DNA from: Roseibium aggregatum
Lineage (GTDB): Bacteria > Pseudomonadota > Alphaproteobacteria > Rhizobiales > Stappiaceae
DNA: 64,000 bases
Assembly (NCBI RefSeq): GCF_017309185.1
Contig: NZ_JAEKJZ010000005.1
Location: forward strand, 62,001-126,000
Direction: 5' to 3'
Shown here: positions 26,314 to 36,958 of the stretch, piece after piece
Numbering within the stretch: the stretch's first letter is position 1
Layout of the letters: every line of letters begins with the position of its first letter
Notes under the pieces: model-generated
What the model was told of the DNA's origin: nothing
Seen by the model: the letters and a program-made list of their open reading frames with translations, nothing else
Databases searched by the model: none
Translations under genes and position numbers: made by a program

Positions 26314-26766
26314 TCAGCCGGCGTCGTTCGGCGGCCAATCCTGGGCATCGATCTTGTCGGTCCAGATCAGGAAGTTGGAGAGGTCACGGATTTCCTCATC
26401 CGTGAGATGGAATTGCGGCATCTGCCTGCGGCCTTCGATGCCTGTCGGCTGGGATTCCATCCAGCCCTTGAGGGTCTCGAAAGCCTGGTCGGGGTCATCC
26501 AGAACCCCCCAGCGGGTCATCACGTTTCCGACTTCCGGCGCGAAGTAGGCGCCTTCTCCCAGGATCGTGTGACAGTTGATACAGGCCTTTTCTTCCCAGA
26601 CCCGCTTTCCGGCAGCCACGCTTTCCGTGAGCGTGGACGCATCCGTCGACGTGCTGGTGATGTAGAGATGGCTGTGGACCGACAGTCCGACAAAGATGAT
26701 GATGAAGAACAGCGACCCGCCATAAAATATGTTCCGGGCCATGCTTTTGGTCATGACTTCGCGCAT
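26314..26766 (-). CDS. norC: Nitric oxide reductase small subunit NorC (cytochrome c)
   Basis: 150 residues. One N-terminal membrane anchor (NIFYGGSLFFIIIFVGLSVHSH) is followed by a periplasmic cytochrome c domain with heme site CINCH near 62-66 and the methionine ligand in RRQMPQFHLTDEEI. It passes electrons from cytochrome c or a cupredoxin to NorB. ATG 26766 lies behind GGAAAGGAACCC, a strong ribosome site. The FNR-type box at 26830-26843 is centred about 70 bases upstream, leaving a short leader if the start of transcription is 41 bases from the box. Confidence 0.94.
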   Translation of the reverse strand: MREVMTKSMARNIFYGGSLFFIIIFVGLSVHSHLYITSTSTDASTLTESVAAGKRVWEEKACINCHTILGEGAYFAPEVGNVMTRWGVLDDPDQAFETLKGWMESQPTGIEGRRQMPQFHLTDEEIRDLSNFLIWTDKIDAQDWPPNDAG

Positions 26767-26829
26767 CGCGGGTTCCTTTCCCCCGAGTTGATCCTCCGCA
26801 GAAGGTTGACAGCGCGAAGTCGGATTTCC

Positions 26830-26843
26830 TTAACCAAAGTCAA
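26830..26843 (-). promoter_or_regulatory. FNR/NNR-type box for norCBQDEF
   Basis: TTAACCAAAGTCAA, one half-site variant TTAAC and one perfect GTCAA. For a class II promoter (-41.5) transcription would start near 26795, giving norC a leader of about 29 bases. Confidence 0.82.
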
Positions 26844-27060
26844 GCGGGCAAAAAGGCGTGTAGATTCGCAAGAGATACGCGATAGAGACGCTCTGGATGC
26901 TTGTCTAAAGGATTGGGCCGAAAGTGCTTCGGCTTAAAATACTCGAAGCCTGCGACAATTTGGTGCAGAATTATTTTCCGGGAAACGAAATCAGGTAGAA
27001 AAATCAGGCTGCTAACGGAGCGGATTCTGCGGCTGGTGAGCGCCGATCCCTGCAACTTAG

Positions 27061-28911
<1,851 letters not shown>

Positions 28912-28919
28912 TGTCGGCT

Positions 28920-28944
28920 CCGGGGGGCGGGTTCCGCCCCCCGG
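28920..28944 (+). other. GC-rich hairpin between nirS and nirE
   Basis: CCGGGGGGCGG-GTT-CCGCCCCCCGG, an 11-bp perfect stem directly after the nirS stop. No T-run follows, so I read it as a partial terminator or a 3' mRNA stabiliser that lets NirS be made in excess over the d1 synthesis enzymes. Confidence 0.8.
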
Positions 28945-28978
28945 CCTCAGGTCATAACCCAACCGGCAGGAACCCAAG

Positions 28979-29782
28979 ATGAAACAACCCGGTAAGGTCT
29001 ATCTGATCGGCGCGGGGCCCGGCGACCCCGAACTCCTGACGTTGCGTGCTCTGCGCATGCTGAAAGAAGCGGACGCGGTTGTTTATGACCGCCTGGTATC
29101 GCCTGAAGTCCTGGCGCTCGCGCCCTCCCGTGCGGAGAAGATACCGGTCGGAAAATCGCCGAACCATCATCCGGTACCTCAACAGGTCATCAACGAGATA
29201 TTGTGCGATCTGGCGTTGGAAGGCCTTACGGTCGCCCGCCTCAAGGGGGGCGATCCGCTTGTCTTCGGGCGTGGATCGGAAGAAGCCCTCCACCTGAGTT
29301 CCTTCGGAATTCCCGTCGAATACGCTGCCGGCATCACCGCCGCGCAGGGTGTGGCTTCGGCAACGGGAGTTCCGTTGACACATCGCGGTCTCGCCTCAGG
29401 CGTTCGCTTCGTGACAGGTCACCGGCAGGCGAACGGCACGCTGGATCTCGATTGGAAAGGGCTGGCCTGCGAAGACACGACGCTCGTCGTCTACATGGGC
29501 GTTTCGAGCATCGGCTTGATCGCGATGCGGCTCGTCGCCGAAGGCTTAAGCAACGGCACCCCTGTTCTAGCGATCGCCAACGCCACCACCCCTGGCGAAA
29601 AACGCGTCTTGTCGAATCTGGGCCGTGTCGTGCTCGACGTTCGGGACGCGGGGCTGAAGTCACCGGTGCTGTTCGTCATCGGCAAGGTGGTCACACTGAG
29701 CGCGGAGTGGCCTTCGAACGCCGTGAACCGATTGTTGACCAAGGCTGGCGGCGAGGCAGCCGGAAGGCTTGTCCATGCTTAA
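28979..29782 (+). CDS. nirE: Uroporphyrinogen-III C-methyltransferase NirE
   Basis: 267 residues. SUMT fold: KVYLIGAGPGDPELLTLRALRMLKEADAVVYDRLV at the start, the VARLKGGDPLVFGRGSEE loop, EYAAGITAAQGVASATGVPLTHRG, and VVYMG. It adds two methyl groups from SAM to uroporphyrinogen III, giving precorrin-2, the first committed step toward siroheme and heme d1. The position right after nirS makes it the nir-dedicated copy rather than a cobalamin one. The ATG follows CAGGAACCCAAG. Confidence 0.9.
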   Translation: MKQPGKVYLIGAGPGDPELLTLRALRMLKEADAVVYDRLVSPEVLALAPSRAEKIPVGKSPNHHPVPQQVINEILCDLALEGLTVARLKGGDPLVFGRGSEEALHLSSFGIPVEYAAGITAAQGVASATGVPLTHRGLASGVRFVTGHRQANGTLDLDWKGLACEDTTLVVYMGVSSIGLIAMRLVAEGLSNGTPVLAIANATTPGEKRVLSNLGRVVLDVRDAGLKSPVLFVIGKVVTLSAEWPSNAVNRLLTKAGGEAAGRLVHA

Positions 29783-30092
29783 GACGGTTCTGATCGTGCT
29801 GTTCTGCCTCTCCGCGATAACCAGCCTGGCGCTTGCGGCGGAAGACAGCTCGCCCGACGCGTTGATCAGTCTGGTTCATCAGGATTGCGGGTCCTGCCAC
29901 GGCATGACGCTGAAAGGCGGACTCGGTCCGGATATTCGTCCCGGTGCGCTGGCTCACTACGACATCGAAACGCTTTCCACGGTTGTTCTGGACGGTATCC
30001 CGGAAACGGCCATGCCGCCCTGGCGTCCGCTCCTGAGTGAAGCAGACGCCAAAAGGATTGCCGAGTATCTTCTGAGAGGAGATATGAAATGA
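29775..30092 (+). CDS. nirC: NirC, small periplasmic cytochrome c
   Basis: 105 residues with a signal peptide (TVLIVLFCLSAITSLALA) and one heme site CGSCH at about 38-42; the likely methionine ligand lies in ETAMPPWRPLLSEADAKRIAEYLL. NirC carries electrons for NirS activity or for the last oxidation in d1 synthesis. The start is ATG 29775, overlapping the nirE end by 8 bases; a TTG two codons upstream is less likely. The stop overlaps nirF by 4 bases (ATGA). Confidence 0.85.
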   Translation: MLKTVLIVLFCLSAITSLALAAEDSSPDALISLVHQDCGSCHGMTLKGGLGPDIRPGALAHYDIETLSTVVLDGIPETAMPPWRPLLSEADAKRIAEYLLRGDMK

Positions 30093-31237
30093 AATGGGTT
30101 CTCGCAGTTCTCCTGACGGCCTGCCTTTCGGCCAATGTCTCTGCGCAATCTGTCGTTTCGACGGGTGACCTCGGTCTGGTGGTCGAAAGGGCGAACGGTT
30201 CCCTGCTTCTCGTGGACCAGTCCGAGCACACCGCGATTGCCCGGATCGAAGGTCTGGGCGATCTTTCCCATGCAAGTCTCGTCTATTCGCCCGATCAGCG
30301 TTTCGCCTATGTGTTCGGACGCGACGGCGGTCTCACCAAGGTTGACATCGTCGAAAAGAGGATTGCCGGCCGCGTCGTGCAATCGGGCAATGCCATCGGC
30401 GGCGCCATCTCCGACGACGGTACCCTCGTCGCCGTCTCCAACTATGAGCCCGGAGGCGTGCGCATATTCGATGCCGGCACGCTGGAAATGGTTGCCGACA
30501 TCCCGACGGGGTCCAAGACCATCGGTCTTGTCGATGCGCCCGGCCGCCGCTTCGTCTTCACGCTCTGGGATGCGGGAGAGACCTGGATCGCCGACCTTTC
30601 GGAGGGAGCGCCAAATATCACCAGGATCGCCGACATCGGCCGCAATCCCTACGATGCCCTCATCACCGGCGATGGCCGGCTGTATATCGCGGGCCTCTTC
30701 GGCGAGGACGGCCTGACAGCGCTCGATCTCTGGGAAGAGACACCGAAGCCGATCCGGGTTTTGCCGGAATACGGCCGGGGCGAAGCTGAAATGCCCGTCT
30801 ACAAGATGCCGCACCTGGAAGGCTGGGCGAAAGCCGGCAACGAGTTCGTGCTGCCTGCCGTCGGCCATTACGAGGTTCTCTGGATCGACGGAAAAACCCT
30901 GGAAGAAACCGGCCGCACCGGAACATACGGCCAACCCGTCTTCGCCATGGCGCGCCCCGACGGCCGTCAGGTCTGGGTGAACTTCGCCCATCCGCTCAAC
31001 GACACGATCCAGGTCATCGATACGCTGACCAAGACGGTCGTTCATGAATTCAAGCCGGGTCCGGCCGTTCTGCACATGGAGTTCACGCCGCGCGGTCACC
31101 AGGTCTGGGTATCGGTGCGCGATGCCGGCAAGGTTGCGATCTACGACACGAGAACCTTCGAGAAGCTTGGAGAGATCGAGGCGGACCACCCGTCCGGGAT
31201 ATTCTTCACGGCCAGGGCGCACAGGACGGGGCTTTGA
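30089..31237 (+). CDS. nirF: NirF, heme d1 biosynthesis propeller protein
   Basis: 382 residues: signal peptide (WVLAVLLTACLSANVSA) and an eight-bladed propeller related to the NirS d1 domain without the cytochrome c part. Repeated blades include ASLVYSPDQRFAYVFGRDGGL and MEFTPRGHQVWVSVRDAGK. NirF is required for heme d1 formation in the periplasm and binds a late d1 precursor; its exact step is still debated. The lipoprotein-type cysteine in TACLSA could anchor it to the membrane. It is coupled to nirC and followed by nirDL after 3 bases. Confidence 0.9.
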   Translation: MKWVLAVLLTACLSANVSAQSVVSTGDLGLVVERANGSLLLVDQSEHTAIARIEGLGDLSHASLVYSPDQRFAYVFGRDGGLTKVDIVEKRIAGRVVQSGNAIGGAISDDGTLVAVSNYEPGGVRIFDAGTLEMVADIPTGSKTIGLVDAPGRRFVFTLWDAGETWIADLSEGAPNITRIADIGRNPYDALITGDGRLYIAGLFGEDGLTALDLWEETPKPIRVLPEYGRGEAEMPVYKMPHLEGWAKAGNEFVLPAVGHYEVLWIDGKTLEETGRTGTYGQPVFAMARPDGRQVWVNFAHPLNDTIQVIDTLTKTVVHEFKPGPAVLHMEFTPRGHQVWVSVRDAGKVAIYDTRTFEKLGEIEADHPSGIFFTARAHRTGL

Positions 31238-31240
31238 GCG

Positions 31241-32230
31241 ATGGAACGGATCGGCGACCCCATTGACCTGAGACTGCTGGACGATTGGCAGCGCAACCTG
31301 CCGATCGTGCCGCGTCCCTTTTTCTCCATTGGCCAGGACCTCGGGTGCGGTGAAAAGGAGGTTGTTAGGCGGCTAAATATCCTCATGGCTTCCGGCAAGA
31401 TCACACGCGTCGGAGCGACCTGCGCGCCCAATACGGTATCGGCAAGCACCCTGGCCGCCCTGGCGGCTCCGGAGGAAAAACTTGAAGCCGTCGCGGAAGT
31501 CGTCGGTCGCCAGCCCGGCGTCAACCATTCCTATCAGCGGGAAGATCGGTGGAACCTCTGGTTCGTCGCCACCGGACCCGACAAGTCTCATGTGACCGGG
31601 GTTCTGCGCGATATCGAGCTGCAAACCGGTTTGCGTGTTCTCGACCTGCCATTGGTCAGACCGTTCAATGTCGATCTCGGCTTCAGCCTGAATGGCGGAA
31701 TGAGCCGGCCACCAGTGCCCCGGCCGGTTCAGAAAGAGCGGTTGCGGGAGGGAGACAACGACCTCCTGCAGCTGCTCACCACAGGCATGCCCCTGACCGA
31801 AAGGCCGTTTTTGCGGATCGCCGAAACCTTGAACAGGCGCGAAGAGGACGTCCTGGAACGGGTCTCCATTCTGCAGGAGGCAGGTATCATCGCCCGCCTT
31901 GGCGTGATTGTCCGGCACCGGGCCCTCGGCTGGCGGGCAAATGCGATGGTGGTCTGGGATATCGAGCCCGAGCGGATCGATCTGGCAGGCCCGCAGTTGG
32001 CCGCGCAATCCGGCGTTACACTGTGTTACGAGCGCCACCCGGTTCAGGGCGTCTGGCCTTTCCGGCTCTACTGCATGATCCATGCGCAGAGCCGGAAAAA
32101 CGCGCTTGAAACGCTGGCAAGGGTCTCGCGCCTGCCCGAGCTTGAAGGCGTGCCCCACCGGGTGTTGTTCTCGAGCCGCTGTTTCAAGCAGACAGGCGCG
32201 ATGATCGCGCACCGGGGAGCCGCGGCATGA
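31241..32230 (+). CDS. nirDL: Siroheme decarboxylase NirDL (fused NirD and NirL)
   Basis: 329 residues made of two AsnC/Lrp-like units in tandem (about 1-160 and 165-329), equal to NirD and NirL joined. Each unit has a helix-turn-helix-like part (RPFFSIGQDLGCGEKEVVRRL and RPFLRIAETLNRREEDVLERV) and a ferredoxin-like half with the active-site segments HSYQREDRWNLWFV and CYERHPVQGVWPFRLY. It removes two acetate carboxyls of siroheme, giving 12,18-didecarboxysiroheme. It works with NirG and NirH. The stop overlaps nirG (ATGA). Confidence 0.88.
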   Translation: MERIGDPIDLRLLDDWQRNLPIVPRPFFSIGQDLGCGEKEVVRRLNILMASGKITRVGATCAPNTVSASTLAALAAPEEKLEAVAEVVGRQPGVNHSYQREDRWNLWFVATGPDKSHVTGVLRDIELQTGLRVLDLPLVRPFNVDLGFSLNGGMSRPPVPRPVQKERLREGDNDLLQLLTTGMPLTERPFLRIAETLNRREEDVLERVSILQEAGIIARLGVIVRHRALGWRANAMVVWDIEPERIDLAGPQLAAQSGVTLCYERHPVQGVWPFRLYCMIHAQSRKNALETLARVSRLPELEGVPHRVLFSSRCFKQTGAMIAHRGAAA

Positions 32231-32682
32231 CCGAACAGCTCTCCGACCTCGACCGGCAATTGATCAACCGCCTGCAGGATGACCTGCCGCTCGTCTCGCA
32301 TCCCTTCACGGCGCTCGGCGAAAGTCTGGGTCTTTCGGAACAGGAGGTCGTCGACAGGATACGCCGGCTCCGGGACGACGGCCTGCTGACGAGGTTCGGC
32401 CCGTTTTTCGATGCCGAAGCGCTCGGCGGCGCTTTTTGCCTGTGCGCCATGACGGTTCCCGAAGACCGCTTCGAAGCCGTCTTAACCAAAGTCAATGCCC
32501 ACGCCGAAGTCGCGCATAACTATCAAAGGGACCACAGCCTGAACATGTGGTTTGTGCTGGCGACCGAAAATCGCGGGGACATCATGAGAGTAGCAAAGGA
32601 CATCGAACACGACACGGGTCTTGAGGTTCTCCTTTTTCCCAAGAAACGCGAGTTCTTCGTCGGTTTCCGGGTGAACGCATGA
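32227..32682 (+). CDS. nirG: Siroheme decarboxylase subunit NirG
   Basis: 151 residues, one AsnC-like unit. The segment HNYQRDHSLNMWFVL matches the first (NirD) half of the preceding fused protein, so NirG is the D-type partner of NirH. It takes part in siroheme decarboxylation in the cytoplasm rather than DNA binding. ATGA overlaps at both ends couple it to nirDL and nirH. Bases 32482-32495 inside the gene equal the norC FNR-type box exactly; this may be chance. Confidence 0.86.
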   Translation: MTEQLSDLDRQLINRLQDDLPLVSHPFTALGESLGLSEQEVVDRIRRLRDDGLLTRFGPFFDAEALGGAFCLCAMTVPEDRFEAVLTKVNAHAEVAHNYQRDHSLNMWFVLATENRGDIMRVAKDIEHDTGLEVLLFPKKREFFVGFRVNA

Positions 32683-33167
32683 AACTGGATCCAAAAGACA
32701 GGGCGATTGTCGAAGCCACGCAGGCCGGTTTGCCGCTTGTTCCGCAACCGTTCGCGGTTGTCGCCGAGAGCCTGGGCATGCCGGAGGAAGAACTGCTGGA
32801 GCGGCTTGCCAGTCTCAAGGCGAGAGGCATCGTCCGCAGGATCGGCGCCGCCCCCAATCACTATCGCCTGGGCATGACCGCAAACGGCATGTCGGTCTGG
32901 GATGTCGACGACGCCGTGGTCGATACTCTGGGTGAACAGATCGGCGCTTTGCCGTTCGTCACCCATTGTTATCGCCGTCCGCGCGCGCTTCCGGTCTGGC
33001 CCTACAACCTCTTCGCCATGGTGCATGGCGCCGACCGCGCCGAGGTCCTGAGCAAGCGGGACAGGATCAAGGACCTTCTCTCGGACGCGTGCCGCGCGAA
33101 CGACATCCTGTTCTCGACACGAATCCTCAAGAAAACAGGCATGCGGCTGCGCAAGAAGAAAGGCTGA
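32679..33167 (+). CDS. nirH: Siroheme decarboxylase subunit NirH
   Basis: 162 residues, one AsnC-like unit. HCYRRPRALPVWPYNLF matches the second (NirL) half of NirDL, so the cluster carries one fused D-L pair and one split pair (NirG plus NirH). The N-terminal VPQPFAVVAESLGMPEEELLERL is the HTH-like part. The C-terminus is lysine- and arginine-rich. It overlaps nirG by 4 bases and is 3 bases ahead of nirJ. Confidence 0.86.
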   Translation: MKLDPKDRAIVEATQAGLPLVPQPFAVVAESLGMPEEELLERLASLKARGIVRRIGAAPNHYRLGMTANGMSVWDVDDAVVDTLGEQIGALPFVTHCYRRPRALPVWPYNLFAMVHGADRAEVLSKRDRIKDLLSDACRANDILFSTRILKKTGMRLRKKKG

Positions 33168-33170
33168 AGG

Positions 33171-34391
33171 ATGTTTCGTCTGTCGGAATACATGCAGCAG
33201 ATCGTCGATCCGGCGCCGCTGCGCACACGAACCCGCAAGGGACCCGTGAAGCCTGTGGTCATCTGGAACCTGACCCGGCGGTGCAACCTGAAATGCCGGC
33301 ATTGCTACACGGTCTCCGCAGATGTCGATTTTCCCGGCGAACTCTCCCATGAGCAGGCAATGGACACGCTGGAGGACCTCGGACGCTTCGGCATCCCCGC
33401 GCTGATCCTCTCGGGAGGCGAACCGCTGGACCGCAAGGACCTGTTCGAGATCGCGCAGCGTGCCCGGCCTCTGGTGCGCATGCTCGCGTTGTCCACCAAT
33501 GGCACGAAATTGCATGGAGAGGCCGCCGACCGTGTCGCCGAGATAGGCTTCGACTATGTCGGCATATCCATTGACGGTATCGGCAAGACCAACGACTGGT
33601 TCCGCGGTGTCGAGGGCGCCTACCGGTCGGCCCTGCGCGGCGTGCGCGAATGCAAGGCGCGCGGGATCAAGGTCGGGCTGCGCTTCACACTGACGGAAGG
33701 CAATCACGAAAGCCTCCCGGATCTCTTGCGACTTTGCGACGACGAGGGCGTCGACAAGTTCTATCTTTCCCATCTCGTCTATGCCGGGCGCGGCGACAAG
33801 CACCGCGGCGAGGATGCCGAGCACAAGCGGTCGCGCTGGGCGATGGACCTTCTGCTCGACCGTGCCTGGCAGGGCGCCAGCGGCGGTCGGAAACTCGACA
33901 TCGTGACCGGCAACAACGACGCCGACGCGGTCTATTTCCTGAACTGGGTCGGCGAGACCTTCGGCGGGACGACGGCCGCGCGTATCCGGGAGCACCTGGT
34001 CGCCTGGGGCGGCAACTCCTCGGGCCTCGGCGTCGCCAACATCGATACGCTGGGCAATGTCCACCCGGACACCTACTGGTCAGCCTATACAATCGGCAGC
34101 GTCAAGAGCACGCCCTTTTCAGAGCTCTGGACAGGGAGCGACGCGATGCTCGCCCGGCTCAGAACGCGGCCGAGACCGCTCAAGGGCCGTTGCGGGTCCT
34201 GCGCGTTTCAGAGTGTGTGCGGCGGCAACACCCGCATCCGCGCTCTGCAGTTGACCGGTGACCCCTGGGCCGAAGATCCCGCCTGCTACCTGAGCGACGC
34301 GGAGATCGGCCTTGACGGTGCCGCCGTTGAACGTCTGACCGTGACCCCATTCAGAGGAAAGCGCCATGATCCGGCTCATCGCTTCGCTTAG
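33171..34391 (+). CDS. nirJ: Radical SAM heme d1 synthase NirJ
   Basis: 406 residues. The radical SAM site CNLKCRHC lies at about 40-47, with [15 protein letters not shown] after it. A C-terminal SPASM-like cluster is seen as [12 protein letters not shown] plus a later CYL. NirJ removes propionate side chains of didecarboxysiroheme and installs the oxo groups (or their lactone precursors) in the cytoplasm. The ATG lies 3 bases after nirH. Its last 26 bases overlap nirN. The length is close to the Paracoccus and Pseudomonas enzymes. Confidence 0.92.
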   Translation: MFRLSEYMQQIVDPAPLRTRTRKGPVKPVVIWNLTRRCNLKCRHCYTVSADVDFPGELSHEQAMDTLEDLGRFGIPALILSGGEPLDRKDLFEIAQRARPLVRMLALSTNGTKLHGEAADRVAEIGFDYVGISIDGIGKTNDWFRGVEGAYRSALRGVRECKARGIKVGLRFTLTEGNHESLPDLLRLCDDEGVDKFYLSHLVYAGRGDKHRGEDAEHKRSRWAMDLLLDRAWQGASGGRKLDIVTGNNDADAVYFLNWVGETFGGTTAARIREHLVAWGGNSSGLGVANIDTLGNVHPDTYWSAYTIGSVKSTPFSELWTGSDAMLARLRTRPRPLKGRCGSCAFQSVCGGNTRIRALQLTGDPWAEDPACYLSDAEIGLDGAAVERLTVTPFRGKRHDPAHRFA

Positions 34392-35913
34392 CGTCCTCCT
34401 GCTGCTGTCCGGGGCGCTGCTTGCCGACCCGGCTGAAGACTATGCGGACAATTGTGCGGAATGCCACGGCGCAGCCCGCCTCGGAGGCATCGGCCCCGCC
34501 CTGATCCCCCAGACCCTCGGCCGCATGCGCGGCCCCAACCTCGTGTCCGTCATCCGCGACGGCCGCAAGGCAACACAGATGCCTGCTTTTGGCGACCTGC
34601 TGTCCGGAGAGCAGGTTGAGGATCTTGCCGCCTTCCTCAAGGAGCCTCTGGCGGAGGTGCCGGACTGGGAGCCTGCGGATATTGAGGCAAGTCTTGTCCT
34701 CAACGAAGACTACGCTCCTCCGGTCGAACCGCGCTGGTCTTCCGACCCGATGAACATCACGCTGGTCGTCGAAACGGGCGATCATCATGTCAGCGTGCTC
34801 GACGGCGACACTTTTGAAACGCTGGACCGGTTCGAGACGCCGTTTGCCGTTCATGGCGGGCCGAAGTTCACACCGGAAGGCCGGTATGTCTTCATCATGT
34901 CGCGAGACGGCTGGGTTCAGAAATACGACCTTTACGCCCTTCAGGAAGTAGGCCGGATCCGAGCCGGTCTGAACAGCCGCAACATCGCCATAAGCCACGA
35001 CGGCAAGTGGCTGGCGGTTGCCAATTACCTGCCGATGACCATGACACTTCTGTCCACGGAAGACCTGTCGGTGGCAAGGGTCATGAATGTGGCCGGAAAG
35101 GACGGCAAGGCGAGCCGCGTTTCGGCGGTCTACCAGGCGCCCAACCGCAAGAGCTTCATCCTCGCCCTCAAGGATGCGGCGGAAATCTGGGAAGTGGCCA
35201 CAGACCCGAACGCGGAACCAGTCTATGAAGGCTTCGTCCACAGCCGCGAGAAAGGCATGGTCGAGGCCCTGCCGTCGTCGCAAGGCCTGTTCGCGCGCCG
35301 GCGTATCAAGATCGCCGAACCGTTGGACGACTTTTTCTTTGACGACGATTACCGGCATCTGATCGGCGCGTCGCGCGACGGTGCGCGAGGCGTTGTCGTC
35401 AATCTAAATGTCGGCCGTGAAATCGCCGAACTGCCGCTGGAAGGGATGCCGCATCTCGGGTCCGGCATCAGTTGGCGGCGCGACGGCCACAGGGTCATGG
35501 CGACCCCGCACCTGAAGGACGGCAAGCTGTCGGTCGTCGACACGGAAACCTGGGAACGGATCGCGACGATCAGGACCGACGGGCCGGGTTTTTTTCTCAG
35601 AAGCCATGAAAACACACCCTACTTCTGGGCCGACGTTTTCTTCGGTCCGAACAAGGATGTGATGCATGTGATCGACAAGGAGAGCCTTGAGATCGTCAAG
35701 ACGCTCCGGCCGGTCGAAGGCGCAACCGTTGCCCATGTCGAATTCACCCGCGACGGACGCCATGCCCTCGTTTCCGTCTGGGAGGACGACGGGATGGTGA
35801 TCGTCTACGACGCCGCCACGCTGGAAGAGGTCAAACGACTGCCGATGCGCAAACCTTCGGGGAAATACAATGTCTGGAACAAGATCACCTTCTCGGAAGG
35901 AACGAGCCATTGA
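34366..35913 (+). CDS. nirN: NirN, c-type cytochrome finishing heme d1
   Basis: 515 residues, a NirS paralogue: signal peptide ([17 protein letters not shown]), heme site CAECH at about 27-31, then a d1-binding propeller ([25 protein letters not shown] and [22 protein letters not shown]). NirN oxidises dihydro-heme d1 to heme d1 and passes the cofactor to NirS in the periplasm. It is 69 residues shorter than NirS and lacks part of the N-terminal arm. The start overlaps nirJ; the end overlaps the CbiX-like gene. Confidence 0.9.
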   Translation: MIRLIASLSVLLLLSGALLADPAEDYADNCAECHGAARLGGIGPALIPQTLGRMRGPNLVSVIRDGRKATQMPAFGDLLSGEQVEDLAAFLKEPLAEVPDWEPADIEASLVLNEDYAPPVEPRWSSDPMNITLVVETGDHHVSVLDGDTFETLDRFETPFAVHGGPKFTPEGRYVFIMSRDGWVQKYDLYALQEVGRIRAGLNSRNIAISHDGKWLAVANYLPMTMTLLSTEDLSVARVMNVAGKDGKASRVSAVYQAPNRKSFILALKDAAEIWEVATDPNAEPVYEGFVHSREKGMVEALPSSQGLFARRRIKIAEPLDDFFFDDDYRHLIGASRDGARGVVVNLNVGREIAELPLEGMPHLGSGISWRRDGHRVMATPHLKDGKLSVVDTETWERIATIRTDGPGFFLRSHENTPYFWADVFFGPNKDVMHVIDKESLEIVKTLRPVEGATVAHVEFTRDGRHALVSVWEDDGMVIVYDAATLEEVKRLPMRKPSGKYNVWNKITFSEGTSH

Positions 35914-36616
35914 AGCCTTCATCGTTGCTCATGGACAGCCGTCGGAGCCGGAAGCAGGTGAGGAACATCTGCGCGCACTTGCACAAAAGGTCCGGGTGTC
36001 CCTTCCGGACTGGACCGTCCGCTCGGCGACACTTGCTCTTCCCGGCGCGTTGGAACGCGCTCTTGAGAATTGCGGTCCCAAGCCGCTGGTTTTCCCGGTT
36101 TTCATGGCGGATGGCTGGTTTACGCAAAAAGCCCTGGCCGGCCGTCTGCGGGGCACGAGCGCACGACAGCTCTCCGCGCTAGGAACGCACCCGGAATTGC
36201 CGAGGCTCGCGGCGCGCCTGTTGCGCAGGGCGGCCGAACGGGCGGGCTGGGCTCATCGCGGCTTCGAGGTTCTCCTCGCCGCCCATGGATCGGCAACGGG
36301 ATCGGCCGCCGCGGCCTGCACGATGCGCTTCGCCGACCAGCTGTCTTGCCGCCTGTCGGAGACACAGATCCGGGTCGGTTTCCTGGAACAGGAGCCGCGG
36401 CTTGCGGAGGCCGCTTCGCATTGTGGCCTGCGAACCCTCGCTCTGCCGCTGTTTGCCGGAGCCGGAGGTCATCCCACACGAGACGTTCCCGAAGCGCTCG
36501 ACCGTGCCGGTTTCCAGGGACTTCGGCTGAAACCGCTTGGCGAAGCCTACTTCATTCCTGATCTGATTGCCCATGCGCTCAAATGTGCCGCTCAAATCGG
36601 GAACCTGGCGGCATGA
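35870..36616 (+). CDS. CbiX/SirB-type sirohydrochlorin chelatase
   Basis: 248 residues in two chelatase halves, each starting with a His-Gly motif (AFIVAHGQPSEPEAG and VLLAAHGSATGSA). It probably inserts Fe2+ into sirohydrochlorin, giving the siroheme that NirDL and NirGH decarboxylate; no other ferrochelatase is in the cluster. The start is doubtful. ATG 35870 overlaps nirN by 44 bases behind GGGGAAATACA. An ATT at 35909, behind GGAAGGAACGAGCC and overlapping the nirN TGA, would begin right before the first motif. Its end overlaps the next gene (ATGA). Confidence 0.82.
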   Translation: MSGTRSPSRKERAIEAFIVAHGQPSEPEAGEEHLRALAQKVRVSLPDWTVRSATLALPGALERALENCGPKPLVFPVFMADGWFTQKALAGRLRGTSARQLSALGTHPELPRLAARLLRRAAERAGWAHRGFEVLLAAHGSATGSAAAACTMRFADQLSCRLSETQIRVGFLEQEPRLAEAASHCGLRTLALPLFAGAGGHPTRDVPEALDRAGFQGLRLKPLGEAYFIPDLIAHALKCAAQIGNLAA

Positions 36617-36864
36617 CACGGACTGAAAACGGCTGGCCGGTGCGCACCCTGTGTCTGGTGCTCTATCCCTTCACCGCGGCGGCCGTGGCGATCAATCTTT
36701 TCATGCTGAGCCTGATGGGCCAGGCCATCGGCCTGCCTGCACTCGCTCCCATCACGACGATCTGGATCAGCATTCCTCTCGGCGTGCCGGCAACATGGTT
36801 CGCGGCGAAATGGGTTCGCCGGTTGATGGACGAAGCCGATGGAGATGATCCTCCGGTCTCCTGA
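36613..36864 (+). CDS. Small membrane protein linked to nir operon
   Basis: 83 residues with two transmembrane helices (TLCLVLYPFTAAAVAINLFMLSL and ITTIWISIPLGVPATWFAAKWV). No family I can name with confidence; small proteins like this, sometimes called NnrT in Rhodobacter, occur near nnrU and nir genes. It overlaps the chelatase stop by 4 bases, so it is the last gene of the nir operon. The basic face (KWVRR) after helix 2 places the C-terminus inside the cell. A role in NirS assembly or NO response is only a guess. Confidence 0.65.
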   Translation: MTRTENGWPVRTLCLVLYPFTAAAVAINLFMLSLMGQAIGLPALAPITTIWISIPLGVPATWFAAKWVRRLMDEADGDDPPVS

Positions 36865-36958
36865 GCAAACCCTCGATCCGGGCGCCGACATCGGGAAGAT
36901 CTATCGGATGCCGGATTTTCTGGCCTGAACCGGGCGCAATTCAAGCAGAGGGCATTGA

